Notes: generated from the sequence alone by a model not told the origin. Counted from the stretch's first letter, positions 16,802-26,046 are shown. The stretch is 64,000 bases of DNA from Paenibacillus durus ATCC 35681 (GCF_000993825.1 NZ_CP011114.1:2976001-3040000); one strand, 5' to 3'. Numbers and translations: made by a program.

Positions 16802-16846
16802 TCTATACTGCCGGTTCCAGTCCCGAATGCGAAAGGAGTTTCTGCT

Positions 16847-17269
16847 ATGTATGAATTGAAGACAAAAGAAAATGACAGCAGTGTCATCGAGTTTATAGAA
16901 AGTGTGGAGCATCCCCAAAAGCGTGAAGACGCTTATAAGCTGCTCGATATTTTTACGGAAACGACCGGATTCCCGGCAAAAATGTGGGGAACGAGCATTA
17001 TCGGATTCGGGTCCTATCACTACAAATACGCCACGGGCCACGAGGGCGATGCGCCGCTCGCCGGTTTTTCGCCAAGGAAGGCCAAGATCAGCCTGTATTT
17101 GGCGGCCTATAATCCGGAGCGTGAAGCTGTGCTCGCGGATCTCGGAAAATATACAGCGGGAAAAGGCTGCGTCTATATCAATAAAATCGCGGATATTAAG
17201 GTTGACGTGTTAGAAGCGCTGATCAAGCAATCAGTGTCTTTTCTGAGGAAGACTTATCCGGGCGAGTGA
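16847..17269 (+). CDS. DUF1801 domain protein
   Basis: Product of 140 residues with the DUF1801 (YdhG-like) layout: an N-terminal helix pair (VIEFIESVEHPQKREDAYKLLDIF), KMWGTSIIGFGSYHYKY, then SPRKAKISLYLAAY and the late KGCVYINKIADIKVDVLEALI. Function is not established; related proteins act in iron or stress responses. Start ATG 16847 after AAAGGAG. It may be co-transcribed with the acyltransferase. Confidence 0.82.
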   Translation: MYELKTKENDSSVIEFIESVEHPQKREDAYKLLDIFTETTGFPAKMWGTSIIGFGSYHYKYATGHEGDAPLAGFSPRKAKISLYLAAYNPEREAVLADLGKYTAGKGCVYINKIADIKVDVLEALIKQSVSFLRKTYPGE

Positions 17270-17386
17270 AATCTATATAAGATGAACTCAAGATTTTCCC
17301 ATCAGATGTCAGTCGTAACTACGAGGAGTGTTTGGACAGAAAAGGCAAAATCATGGACATCCGCGTTCCTCCACAATCTCTTCTTC

Positions 17387-17596
17387 CTATTCGTACAGCG
17401 CGTCGCGCAGACGGCTGGACATCGTCTGTCCTCCGGCTGCCTTCACCGCCGCCTTCCGCAGCGCCCTGTTGCTCCGTTCCAGCTCCGCAAGGCACGCCGT
17501 CAATTCTTCCAGCAGCGCTTCCGCCTCAGCCGTCAGCTTGCCGTCCTCTTTCAGCCTCGCAATCCGCTCCTGATATGAATCAAGCTTCTCCGCCAT
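17387..17596 (-). CDS. Small coiled-coil protein, function unknown
   Basis: A 69-residue, charged, Ala/Glu/Leu-rich protein predicted to be one long helix or helical hairpin (RIARLKEDGKLTAEAEALLEEL, CLAELERSNRALRKAA). No family recognised. Start ATG 17596, nine bases after AAAGGAG; a second ATG two codons upstream is too close. The ribosome site and codon pattern support a real gene, isolated between plus-strand genes. Confidence 0.55.
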   Translation of the reverse strand: MAEKLDSYQERIARLKEDGKLTAEAEALLEELTACLAELERSNRALRKAAVKAAGGQTMSSRLRDALYE

Positions 17597-17847
17597 TCTC
17601 ATCCGCTCCTTTCTCTATAGTTTCCACAATCATCCGGTTCATTTCGCGCAAAATAACCCGCACTGTCAAAGACCGGCAGGTTCCCATACAGATATATTAA
17701 CAGATAGCGTGAACAAATAACCAGTTGCTAATATCTATAACGGGGCTTTTTTCGGCTGGCCTCGGCGGCTGGGAGTATGCTAATCTATTAAGGTCGCATT
17801 TTCGGATATTGGATATTAGGTCTTCTTTAAGAAAGGACAGATGGACG

Positions 17848-18417
17848 GTGGCACAGTTATTTTTCAAATACGGGTCAATGAACAGCGGAAAATCGATCGA
17901 GATTCTTAAAGTTGCTCATAATTATGAAGAACAAGGCAAGTCGGTGCAGATCTTCACCTCGGCTATCGACAACCGGGATGAAGTCGGCTATGTCTCCTCG
18001 CGGATCGGACTCCGCAGACAGGCTATCGCCATTGACGATGATACGGATATTTTCGGAATTGTGAGCGCAGGCCGGCCGAAGCCCCACTGTGTGCTGATCG
18101 ATGAATGCCAATTTTTGAATAAAGAAAGTATTCTGCAACTTGTTCGCATCGTTGACGAGCTGGACATTCCGGTGATGGCCTTCGGCCTCAAGAATGATTT
18201 CCAGAACAATCTATTCGAGGGCAGCAAGTATATGCTGATTTATGCCGATAAAATCGAGGAAATGAAGACGATTTGCTGGTTCTGCGAACGCAAGGCAACG
18301 ATGACGCTAAGGGTCGAGAACGGGAAGCCTGTCTACAGCGGCAAGCAAATCCAGATCGGCGGGAACGAAGCTTATTATCCGGTATGCCGCAAATGCCATA
18401 AGAATCCGCCGCTGTGA
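17848..18417 (+). CDS. tdk: Thymidine kinase, type II
   Basis: Phosphorylates thymidine to dTMP in salvage. The 189-residue product has the P-loop GSMNSGKS (9-16), the catalytic DE pair (D85-E86 in LIDECQFL) and the four zinc cysteines C143, C146, C180 and C183 (CWFC, CRKC). Start GTG 17848 about 10 nt after GAAAGGA; residues further upstream in frame are not family sequence. Length is normal (about 190). Confidence 0.95.
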   Translation: MAQLFFKYGSMNSGKSIEILKVAHNYEEQGKSVQIFTSAIDNRDEVGYVSSRIGLRRQAIAIDDDTDIFGIVSAGRPKPHCVLIDECQFLNKESILQLVRIVDELDIPVMAFGLKNDFQNNLFEGSKYMLIYADKIEEMKTICWFCERKATMTLRVENGKPVYSGKQIQIGGNEAYYPVCRKCHKNPPL

Positions 18418-18500
18418 GCGGACAAACCAAAAGATGCGCTAAAGTATAGCCTCCGGCGCGATTTCATTTCAAAGGACAGCAGTGCGGAAGGGGCTGGATG

Positions 18501-18551
18501 AAAAACTTAAAAAGGCCGTGACTTTCTACTTTCGTAGAGAATCACGGCCTT
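18501..18551 (-). terminator. Terminator of the Rieske-reductase operon
   Basis: AAGGCCGTGA (18512-18521) and TCACGGCCTT (18542-18551) form a perfect 10-bp stem; on the minus strand it is followed by TTTAAGTTTTTC. It can also serve as a weak stop for tdk on the plus strand. Confidence 0.8.
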
Positions 18552-18559
18552 CATACCCG

Positions 18560-19561
18560 TTACAGCTTCATATTGCTGCTGTGGCCGGGTGACAGCTTGG
18601 CGTTCGGGTCGATATACACCTTGGCGTTGTTGACAGCGGTTGGAGCTTCGCCGAATCCGACGGCAATCAGCTTGATTTTACCGGGATAGGTCGTCACGTC
18701 GCCCGCGGCAAAGATGCCCGGGATACTCGTCTCCATCCGGGAGTCGACAACAATGGAGCCGTTCACGATGTTCAGCCCCCACTCGCTGATCGGTCCCAGC
18801 GAAGAGATGAATCCGAAGTTGACAATGACGGCGTCGACGTCAAGATTCATGCTTTCTTTCGTTTTTACGTTGCGGAGGGTCACTTTCTCGATTACATCTT
18901 CCCCCTCAAGCGCTGTGATTTCCGTCGGAACCAGTACATTCACGCTCGATTTCATCAGTCTTTCCACACTGTGTTCATGTGCCCGGAATTTATCCCGGCG
19001 GTGAATAAGCGTTACGCTTTCCGCAATCGGCTCCAGCATGAGCGCCCAATCGACCGCGGAATCGCCGCCGCCGCTGATCAGCACCTTTTGCCCTTTGAAC
19101 TGATGCAGATCACTGATAAAATAGTGCAGATTTTTCTTTTCGTATTTTGCCGCTTCCGGCAGCTCCAGACGGCGGGGCTCAAACGCGCCGACGCCGGCGG
19201 TAATGAGAACTGAGCGCGCAAAGTGTACCGCCTTGTTCGTACGGATCTCGAACAGCCGCTCCTCCAGCTTGATCAATTCGACCACTTTCTCCTCTAGGCA
19301 AACTTCCGGCGAGAAGTGATCCAGCTGCCGCTGCAGCGAATTGACGAGCTCTTGAGCCGTTACCTTAGGAAATCCGGCCACATCGTATATATATTTTTCC
19401 GGATAAAGGGCGGCAAGCTGTCCCCCCAGCTGGGGCATGCTCTCGATTATTTTGACGGAGGCTTGACGGATTCCGCCGTAAAAGGCGGCAAACATTCCGG
19501 CCGGACCGCCGCCGATAATGACGATATCCACCGGTTCAACAGATAATTGATCTTGGCTCAC
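18560..19561 (-). CDS. Ferredoxin/flavodoxin-NADP+ reductase, YumC/TrxR-like type
   Basis: FAD enzyme of 333 residues that passes electrons between NADPH and ferredoxin or flavodoxin. FAD motif [12 protein letters not shown] (about 15-26), NADP motif [13 protein letters not shown] (about 162-174) and [14 protein letters not shown]. There is no redox CxxC, so it is not thioredoxin reductase; this matches the type-2 FNR family (YumC). Start GTG 19561 after AGGAGG. It follows the Rieske oxygenase gene by 52 bp with no terminator, suggesting it supplies electrons to that oxygenase. Confidence 0.87.
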   Translation of the reverse strand: MSQDQLSVEPVDIVIIGGGPAGMFAAFYGGIRQASVKIIESMPQLGGQLAALYPEKYIYDVAGFPKVTAQELVNSLQRQLDHFSPEVCLEEKVVELIKLEERLFEIRTNKAVHFARSVLITAGVGAFEPRRLELPEAAKYEKKNLHYFISDLHQFKGQKVLISGGGDSAVDWALMLEPIAESVTLIHRRDKFRAHEHSVERLMKSSVNVLVPTEITALEGEDVIEKVTLRNVKTKESMNLDVDAVIVNFGFISSLGPISEWGLNIVNGSIVVDSRMETSIPGIFAAGDVTTYPGKIKLIAVGFGEAPTAVNNAKVYIDPNAKLSPGHSSNMKL

Positions 19562-19613
19562 AATGTAACATCCTCCTGTTATAAAATCTGACTAGTCTTG
19601 TGAAATTATACGC

Positions 19614-20618
19614 CTACCGTTTCTTGACGCCTGTAACATCGCTGCCGTAGGTTACACCAAGCTCACCCAGCCATCTGCGGTAAGCGATGCTGACTCTGTC
19701 AGCTTTCAGGTGAAGTTCCGCTTGTAAGTCAAGAGGAAGCTCCTCTGGCTTCTGGCTTTCCACAATCCCGGCGTCCTGCTCGATAACCCGCTTCTGGAAA
19801 TCCCGGAAATATTCATCCGGTTGATCCAGCGCATAATTTCGGGTGACCAGCGCGAAGACCGTGGTTTTTCTTTCGTCATGCGGAAGCACTGTGAACAACA
19901 TGGAAAGAATCTGATTATTGGAATAATTCACTTTTTTCAGTCTTGCCGTCATGGGGCGCAAAATTTCAAAGGTATAATAAATCGTTGCATAATTACCCGA
20001 ACCGTCCGCGTCGGCATACACGGGAATCTCACCCGAAACATAGCGGTTCTCCTTCCAGTTCACACCGTAATCAGGGATTTCCGGAAAGGCGGAGTCACCC
20101 AATAATCCGTCGTGGACGAATGCCAAATGGCTCGCATCCAGAAAATTTTCAACGACTCTCGGCGCAGCCGCGTACAGGATATATGGTTCCGCATGAACCG
20201 TCCGGAAGGCCGGGTCCTCATACTCCTCATAAAAAGGAACCGGAGTCTCGTTCTCCGAAGCGCCCTCTTCAAGCTTCACCCAGACCACGCCGTATCTTTC
20301 CACACATGGGTAAACGATCGCTTTGGCCTTTGGCGGAATCGTCTGCTCGGCGGGCTGCTGGGGGATTCTGACGCATTTCCCTTCCGTGTCATATTTCCAG
20401 CCATGATAAGGACATACAATACAATCGTCCACCACTTTACCCAGCGACAGCGCCGCGCCCCGGTGAATGCATAAGTCCTTAAACGCCTGTACCCCTTCCC
20501 GTGTTCTGAACAGGACGATCCTCTCTTCCAGGACAGTAACAGGGACCGGTTCAGTTCCGATATCCTGCGAATAAGCTACAGATATCCAATCTTTTGCCAA
20601 TACTTGATCCTTTATCAT
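19614..20618 (-). CDS. Rieske [2Fe-2S] non-haem iron oxygenase, alpha-subunit type
   Basis: Product of 334 residues of the aromatic-ring-hydroxylating/demethylating oxygenase group. The N-terminal Rieske domain has the cluster ligands C50, H52, C69 and H72 (CIHRG, CPYHGWKYD). The catalytic domain has the iron-binding segment N158, D161, H164, H169 (NFLDASHLAFVH). Relatives include vanillate O-demethylase and other single-component-alpha enzymes; the substrate here is unknown. Start ATG 20618 after GAGGGACC. No ferredoxin gene is adjacent; the reductase downstream is the likely partner. Confidence 0.88.
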   Translation of the reverse strand: MIKDQVLAKDWISVAYSQDIGTEPVPVTVLEERIVLFRTREGVQAFKDLCIHRGAALSLGKVVDDCIVCPYHGWKYDTEGKCVRIPQQPAEQTIPPKAKAIVYPCVERYGVVWVKLEEGASENETPVPFYEEYEDPAFRTVHAEPYILYAAAPRVVENFLDASHLAFVHDGLLGDSAFPEIPDYGVNWKENRYVSGEIPVYADADGSGNYATIYYTFEILRPMTARLKKVNYSNNQILSMLFTVLPHDERKTTVFALVTRNYALDQPDEYFRDFQKRVIEQDAGIVESQKPEELPLDLQAELHLKADRVSIAYRRWLGELGVTYGSDVTGVKKR

Positions 20619-20833
20619 TTGGGTCCCTCGCTTTTATTCGTGTTATTTATGGAAACGCGAATAACCACAGGAACAAAGAGGAGCAGAAGGAATGCTTGCA
20701 CCGGGAGCAAACATGCTGAACCCGAAAAGCAAATATTCTGGATCTGCTTCCTCTTGTAGCCTGTGGCAATTACGGTTGCCTGTAGAAACGCCCATACCCG
20801 ATTAATGAGCTTATACAAGATTTGCAATGACAT
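20615..20833 (-). CDS. Possible leader peptide or small membrane protein upstream of the Rieske gene
   Basis: A 72-codon frame whose stop overlaps the Rieske start as ATGA (20618-20615). It begins about 20 nt after the predicted transcription start. It contains one hydrophobic stretch (LLPVQAFLLLLFVPVVIRV). No Shine-Dalgarno site is visible before its ATG and there is no family match, so it may be chance. Listed because position and coupling fit a leader ORF. Confidence 0.3.
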   Translation of the reverse strand: MSLQILYKLINRVWAFLQATVIATGYKRKQIQNICFSGSACLLPVQAFLLLLFVPVVIRVSINNTNKSEGPK

Positions 20834-20858
20834 TTATCATAACATCTATTTTTTAAGT

Positions 20859-20887
20859 ATCCTAACATCACACAAAAACAGTGTCAA
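20859..20887 (-). promoter_or_regulatory. Promoter of the Rieske-reductase operon
   Basis: TTGACA (20887-20882) and TAGGAT (20864-20859), spacer 17 bp, on the minus strand. It implies a leader of about 230 nt before the Rieske gene. The rest of the 358-bp space to malG shows no other gene and no clear malG terminator. Confidence 0.65.
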
Positions 20888-20976
20888 CAAAAAGTTTCAG
20901 CCATTCAAATTTTCTCGTCGAAAAGAGGGCATTTATCCGTTGTTCTCAGGCAGACATAAGATCGGCCGGGGTTAAA

Positions 20977-21810
20977 TTATCCTTTCTCCGCGCCCGCTGT
21001 CAAGCCTTCGGTCAAGAGACGCTGCAGCAGGATGAACAAGAACGTAATCGGAACCGCGATGAGCACGCATCCGGCCGCAAAGCTGGTAAAGTCCGTAGCC
21101 TGCCGTGAACTGATCATATCGAACAGCCCGACGGCCAGCGTCTTCGTCTCCGGCGTCCGCAGCACGAGCTTCGCAAAGAGGAAATCGGTGAACGAGCCGG
21201 CAAAAATACTCAGCGCCGTATACACAATCAGCGGCGTGGACAGCGGCATGACAATCCGGAAGAAAATGCTTAAATGGCCCGCCCCGTCCATACGCGCCGC
21301 TTCCACCAAGCTTTTGGGAATGGTGTCGAAGTAGCTCTTGGCAAAGAGAAAGAACAATGGCGCTCCTGCTGCATAGACGAGAATGACCGCTAGATGCGTG
21401 TTAAGCAGATTCAGCAGATTCAGCAGAATGAATACGGCGATCATACTCATAAATCCGGGGAACAAGCCCAGCACCATCAATGTGCTCATCATCGTTTTCC
21501 GTCCGGTAAACCGGAAGATCGAGAACGCATAGCCGGGAAGCAGCGTCAGAACAGTGCCGATCACAGTGGTAGTCAGCGCAATCTTCAAGGTATTGGTATA
21601 CCACCGGGCAAAATCATATTTGCTAAACAGATTCGCATAGTGCTCTAGCGTAAAGGCTGTCGGAATCAGCGTTTCGCTGAATAACGAGTTGCCTGTCCGG
21701 AAGGAAGACATAACAACCCAAAGGGCGGGATATACGGAGAAGACACCGATAACAGCAAGCAGCACATAACTGATTGACAGCCAGACCGATCCTCTTAGTT
21801 TACGGCTCAT
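20977..21810 (-). CDS. Sugar ABC transporter permease, MalG type
   Basis: Inner-membrane permease of 277 residues with six spans and the EAA loop facing the ATPase (VEAARMDGAGHLSIFFRIVMPL, about 190-211). It belongs to the carbohydrate uptake transporter-1 family, resembling MdxG/MalG (malto-oligosaccharides) and GanQ. Its ATG overlaps the end of the upstream permease by 4 nt, with GGAGGACACC inside that gene. Substrate is inferred from family only. Confidence 0.9.
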   Translation of the reverse strand: MSRKLRGSVWLSISYVLLAVIGVFSVYPALWVVMSSFRTGNSLFSETLIPTAFTLEHYANLFSKYDFARWYTNTLKIALTTTVIGTVLTLLPGYAFSIFRFTGRKTMMSTLMVLGLFPGFMSMIAVFILLNLLNLLNTHLAVILVYAAGAPLFFLFAKSYFDTIPKSLVEAARMDGAGHLSIFFRIVMPLSTPLIVYTALSIFAGSFTDFLFAKLVLRTPETKTLAVGLFDMISSRQATDFTSFAAGCVLIAVPITFLFILLQRLLTEGLTAGAEKG

Positions 21811-23156
21811 GATGAGGTGTCCTCCTTAAATGCCTTGGTCCGGCGAACATTCCAAATCGCGAACACGGACAGAATAATAAAAATAATAATGCCGATGACG
21901 GACGAGTAACTGTACTGTCCATATTCCATGGAAAGCTTGAAGAGCCAAGTGATCAGAATATCGGTATCCCCAGCAAACTGCAGGTCGCTATTGACCGGAT
22001 TGCCGTTCGTTAGCAGGAAAATCACATTGAAATTGTTCATATTGCCCACGAAAGACATGATAAGCAGCGGCGCCATCGAATACATAACGCTAGGAAAGGT
22101 AATGAGCCGGGTCTTCTGAAAAGAACTCGCGCCGTCAATATCGGCCGCTTCATACATATCTTTAGGGATCGTTGACATAATTCCGATAATCATGAGCATG
22201 GATACCGGAAAGGATACCCAGAAATTCGCAATAACGAGCGTGACCTTGGCCCAAGTCGGGTCGGATAGCCACGGAATTCGGTTGAAGCCTAGAAGTTCGA
22301 GGTATTGGTTAACCGGGCCGAACTGGCCGTTAAACATATTTTGTAGAATCAGCATCGAGACAAACATCGGAATGGCGTATGGAAGAATAAACAGCGTGCG
22401 CCAGAACGATTTAAACCGAATCCGTTTTTGCTGTACGAGCAGCGCAACCCCAAATCCGCCGAAATAACCGGTGAGCGTCGCCAGAATCGCCCATAGGAAG
22501 GTCCAGAGCGTAACTTTGTAAAAGGTGGTGTTCCAACCTTTCATCTGGAAGATGTCCCTGAAGGCATCAAAGCCCGCCCAATTCAGCAGATGCGCCGGAG
22601 GCATATTCTTGGATGTGTAGTCGGTAAAGGCAATCAAAATCATGAATACGATCGGCATAATCGTAAAGAAGAAGACGCCCGCCAGCGGAAGCGCAAGGAT
22701 CAGATAAGGGAAACGGTAGGACAGCACAAAGCTGACCGTCTGTCTGAAGGTATTGGGAACCCCTCCTTGTTCCCGCAATTTGCCGGTCCGGTAGGAATCC
22801 TTGATACTCAGCACGTAAATCCATAGCAGAATGATTACGGCAAATATCGTCACCAGACCTTCAATCATCAGGAACACGGAATGGTCCCCCATGACTTGCT
22901 GATAAAGTCTGCCCACTTTTTTTAGCTGTGTCTGGGTCTCGCCAAGGGTTGTAAGTCCCCATACCGCATGAGGCAGCTTAAAAATAACGGTATACAACGT
23001 AATCGCATGAACAGCCAGCAGAATAATGCCCTTCATAAACTGGCGATTATACAGTTGTCCCAATCCCATGGCCAGCACCGATAAGATCGTAGCGATTGTG
23101 CTGTAAGGTTTACCTGCCCCGGATTTGCTCTGCTTCGCTATGAGCTCCTGCATCAC
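21807..23156 (-). CDS. Sugar ABC transporter permease, MalF type
   Basis: Product of 449 residues, longer than usual because of an N-terminal extension with two extra spans (LSVLAMGLGQLYNRQFMKGI and a pair at 80-115), as in MdxF. The core has six spans and the EAA loop (YEAADIDGASSFQKTRLITF, about 338-357). Start is GTG 23156 or ATG 23153, 7-10 nt after AAAGGAGG. Partner of the MalG-type permease. No ATPase gene is in the cluster, so a shared MsmX-like ATPase is probably used. Confidence 0.9.
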   Translation of the reverse strand: MMQELIAKQSKSGAGKPYSTIATILSVLAMGLGQLYNRQFMKGIILLAVHAITLYTVIFKLPHAVWGLTTLGETQTQLKKVGRLYQQVMGDHSVFLMIEGLVTIFAVIILLWIYVLSIKDSYRTGKLREQGGVPNTFRQTVSFVLSYRFPYLILALPLAGVFFFTIMPIVFMILIAFTDYTSKNMPPAHLLNWAGFDAFRDIFQMKGWNTTFYKVTLWTFLWAILATLTGYFGGFGVALLVQQKRIRFKSFWRTLFILPYAIPMFVSMLILQNMFNGQFGPVNQYLELLGFNRIPWLSDPTWAKVTLVIANFWVSFPVSMLMIIGIMSTIPKDMYEAADIDGASSFQKTRLITFPSVMYSMAPLLIMSFVGNMNNFNVIFLLTNGNPVNSDLQFAGDTDILITWLFKLSMEYGQYSYSSVIGIIIFIILSVFAIWNVRRTKAFKEDTSS

Positions 23157-23231
23157 CCTTTAACCTCCTTTATTAAACTGCGGCCACCCTTAACCAAACG
23201 GGTGACCGCCAGCCCTTTCCAACATCCAACT

Positions 23232-24536
23232 TTATTTCTGATTAGCAATATTGGTCTTTAATTTCTCTGCGGCCTTGTCCAGAGCAGCCTTGGGGTCCCC
23301 GCCATTCCACACTTCGGCCACAGCTGCATCCAGCGCCGGCCATACATATTGGGTTTCAAACAGGCCCGGGAATCTGTGGCTGCTTGCAATCTGCTTCAGG
23401 AAGCCCTGCGTCAATTCATCATTACGTATGCCCTGTTCGGTTCCGGTGATATTCGCGGCAGGAAGAGCGCCGGTCAGCTCATTATTTTTAATCTGCATTT
23501 CCTTCGTTGTAATGAAGTTCGCGAAAATTTTCGCTGCGTTCGGATATTTGGAATAGGAGCTTACATAGTATCCGGTGCTTCCCGCAAGCGGCATCGCATT
23601 CTCTCCACCCGGCAGCTTCGGCATTGGAAGCACACCTACAGGAAACGGCTGCTTGTTATGCTCGCCGATTGCCCAGCTTCCGTCCATATTAATTGCGAGC
23701 TTGCCTTGTCCCCACAAGCCTTCCTTCAGGTTGTTCGTGGCATCGGCCAATGCAAGCGGCATAATCTCGCGAAGCGATTGAATGAACTTCAACCCTTTGA
23801 CGGAGCCCTCGTTATTGATTCCGATGTCATTGACATCCGTTTCGTTGTTGCCGAAGATATATCCGCCGTAACCTGTCATGAAGGCAACGTCAAACGCAGA
23901 GGTTTTAGGCTCGTACAAGAAACCGTACTTGTTGTTCTTCACATCATTGAATTTCTTGGAGAAAGCGATGATATCATCCCATGTCTCAAGCTTCGCATCT
24001 TTGACGAGATCTTTATTGTAATAAAGGCTGAACGTGTACACATTCCAGGGATAACCGTACAGAATGCCGTCATGGGTAGCAGCGGCGATCGTGTCCGGCT
24101 TGTTGATGCTTTTCGTCTCTTCTTCAAAATAATCATTCGGCAGGACGAGGCCGGATTGGACCGCATTCGCCACATCGGGGGTTTGAAGCCCGAACACGTC
24201 GGCGCCTACACCGGCAGGTCCGTCTGTCGACAACCGCTTGATGCTGTCCCAGTAACCGACGTCTTCAACCGTGACTTTAATGTTATACTTTTGCTCAAAC
24301 TCTTTAATTGCATAGTCTGTAAAAGGCTTCAGGTCCGTAGTGAATGTCCAGAATCTTAATTCTGCCCCTGGTTCGGGCTTCAGCTCATCATTAGCTGCTG
24401 GCTCAGCAGTATTTGCAGGCGTGCCTTCCGCATTACTGGTTGGATTGGCCGAATTCGTGCCTGCATTTCCGCCGCAAGCAGCCAGCGTGAACATCATTAG
24501 TGTAGAAAGCAATAGAGCGCCCAGCTTCTTTTTCAT
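23232..24536 (-). CDS. Sugar-binding lipoprotein of the ABC importer
   Basis: Extracytoplasmic binding protein of 434 residues. Signal peptide with lipobox LAAC (18-21) gives an acylated Cys21, followed by a Ser/Ala/Asn-rich spacer. The body is family 1 solute-binding, with WPALDAAVAEVWNGGDPKAAL near the end as in maltodextrin-binding proteins. Start ATG 24536 after GAGGGG. It lies between lacI and the permeases, in the usual order for a CUT1 operon. Confidence 0.9.
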   Translation of the reverse strand: MKKKLGALLLSTLMMFTLAACGGNAGTNSANPTSNAEGTPANTAEPAANDELKPEPGAELRFWTFTTDLKPFTDYAIKEFEQKYNIKVTVEDVGYWDSIKRLSTDGPAGVGADVFGLQTPDVANAVQSGLVLPNDYFEEETKSINKPDTIAAATHDGILYGYPWNVYTFSLYYNKDLVKDAKLETWDDIIAFSKKFNDVKNNKYGFLYEPKTSAFDVAFMTGYGGYIFGNNETDVNDIGINNEGSVKGLKFIQSLREIMPLALADATNNLKEGLWGQGKLAINMDGSWAIGEHNKQPFPVGVLPMPKLPGGENAMPLAGSTGYYVSSYSKYPNAAKIFANFITTKEMQIKNNELTGALPAANITGTEQGIRNDELTQGFLKQIASSHRFPGLFETQYVWPALDAAVAEVWNGGDPKAALDKAAEKLKTNIANQK

Positions 24537-24642
24537 GGATAATCTACCCCTCTGTATAAAATAATCAGTCGTTGTAAAACCTGCGATGCAGATGAAGCGT
24601 ATGTGTACGTATCCTATCCAGACGCAATTAGTCTACTCAGCT

Positions 24643-25653
24643 TCAGCCATTCACTGTCATGCAACTCCCCCTTACGATAATTTCATGGGACAGAATCCTC
24701 GTTTCCTTGACATAATCTTCTTTGTGCTTGATTTGCTTAAGCAGCATTTCTGCCGCCTGAACGCTGAGCTCATAAATCGGCTGCCGGATTGTCGTAATAC
24801 CGGGACGGTAAGCTTTCGCCAAACGGATATCATCGAAGCCCATAATCGAAATATCTTCGGGAACCCTGATCCCGCTCACTTCCGCCGCCTTAATGGCGCC
24901 GACAGCGACCATATCGCTCACACAGCAGACGGCTGTCGGCCTGTCCGCTCTTTGGAACAACTGGATGCCGTTCTCAAAGCCGTGTTCGATATCATAATCA
25001 TTTGCAAAAACAAGCGATTCTTCGTACTTGACTCCGTAGTCAGCCAGCGCTTGCTTGTAACCGGACAACCTCTCAACCGCTTGACGATAGATCAGAGGGC
25101 CGCCAAAAAAAGCGATTCTTCGATGACCGTTCTCTAGCAAATACAGGGTCGCATCATACATAGCCTGATAATTATCAATATTAACGGAGGAGAATTGCTT
25201 GCTCTTGTCGGTATGCCCGGCAAATACCACAGGAATATCTACCTGTTCGAAAAACTCAATTTGATGCGGCTTGGGATGAGAGGTCATCAGCACCACTCCA
25301 TCCACGTACTTGTCTTTCAAGAGCCTCAAATAATCCTTCTCAACATCATCATCGCATCTTGTATTGCAGAGCAGCGTCGTATAATTGTGCTTAAAGAACT
25401 CCTCTTCTATGATGTTTACAAACTTTGAAAGAAATACGCTATCAATGCTTGGAATAACGACACCGATCAGCCTGCTTTCCTTCATGGCCAGACTGCGTGC
25501 AACCGAATTGGGATTGAAATTAAGTTCTTCCACAACCCTCATGACCTTCTCCCGTACCGCTTTGCTGACTGGTTTGCTTTGATTGAGAACCCGTGATACG
25601 GTGGCCGGCGACACATTAGCTCTCATGGCTACATCTCTTATCGTGATATTCAT
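24643..25653 (-). CDS. LacI family repressor of the sugar importer
   Basis: Product of 336 residues: LacI helix-turn-helix at 4-23 (TIRDVAMRANVSPATVSRVL), hinge, then a periplasmic-binding-like effector domain (IGVVIPSIDSVFLSKFVNII, late SIMGFDDIRLAKAYRPGITTI). Start ATG 25653 after GGAGGGAG; a longer upstream reading would run through the operators and has no ribosome site. Two palindromes upstream suggest it represses its own operon and so also the importer genes downstream. CcpA itself is unlikely, given the local context. Confidence 0.9.
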   Translation of the reverse strand: MNITIRDVAMRANVSPATVSRVLNQSKPVSKAVREKVMRVVEELNFNPNSVARSLAMKESRLIGVVIPSIDSVFLSKFVNIIEEEFFKHNYTTLLCNTRCDDDVEKDYLRLLKDKYVDGVVLMTSHPKPHQIEFFEQVDIPVVFAGHTDKSKQFSSVNIDNYQAMYDATLYLLENGHRRIAFFGGPLIYRQAVERLSGYKQALADYGVKYEESLVFANDYDIEHGFENGIQLFQRADRPTAVCCVSDMVAVGAIKAAEVSGIRVPEDISIMGFDDIRLAKAYRPGITTIRQPIYELSVQAAEMLLKQIKHKEDYVKETRILSHEIIVRGSCMTVNG

Positions 25654-25717
25654 GACTCCCTCCAACTTCGCAGCAAAGAAGCGACTAGCCGAATTAGCGA
25701 CGAACTTTCCACATCCA

Positions 25718-25731
25718 GGAAACCGGTTTCC
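25718..25731. promoter_or_regulatory. LacI-type operator O1
   Basis: Perfect palindrome GGAAACCGGTTTCC with the central CG typical of LacI-family sites, 65 bp before the lacI start. Confidence 0.75.
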
Positions 25732-25767
25732 CATCATGCATTGATGAAAATAAGTTGCCGGTACCCT

Positions 25768-25785
25768 CAGGAAATCGATTTCCTG
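25768..25785. promoter_or_regulatory. LacI-type operator O2
   Basis: Perfect 18-bp palindrome CAGGAAATCGATTTCCTG, 37 bp upstream of O1 and downstream of the predicted promoter. A weaker, imperfect third site (GAAGCCGGTTTC) is at 25964-25975. Confidence 0.75.
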
Positions 25786-25848
25786 TACATGCTTTGACAC
25801 TGAATTCGATGTAAAGTGTGATAAATATCACTTCGTTTGTGTAAGCAA

Positions 25849-25877
25849 AATGTACATGAAGCCAAGAAATAGGTCAA
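25849..25877 (-). promoter_or_regulatory. Promoter of the lacI-sugar importer operon
   Basis: TTGACC (25877-25872) and TACATT (25854-25849) with a 17-bp spacer on the minus strand. Operators O1 and O2 lie 60-130 bp downstream, so repression would be by roadblock or looping. The remaining part of this 474-bp intergenic space shows only the terminator at 26019-26046. Confidence 0.55.
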
Positions 25878-26018
25878 CTAACATTACATTTAATTGTACA
25901 ATTCGACAATTTTCTTCGTTTTGATTATGCAGGGCGCACTATTTTTAGAGCAGTTGTAGAAATGAAGCCGGTTTCTTCAGTTATTATGATGTTATGTATA
26001 TGTCATGTTTATAGGGAT

Positions 26019-26046
26019 AAAAAAAGAAACGGATTGTCTCCGTTTC
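26019..26046 (-). terminator. Terminator of the DinB/DUF2007-like pair
   Basis: GAAACGG (26026-26032) and CCGTTTC (26040-26046) form a short stem; on the minus strand seven T residues follow. Confidence 0.75.
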
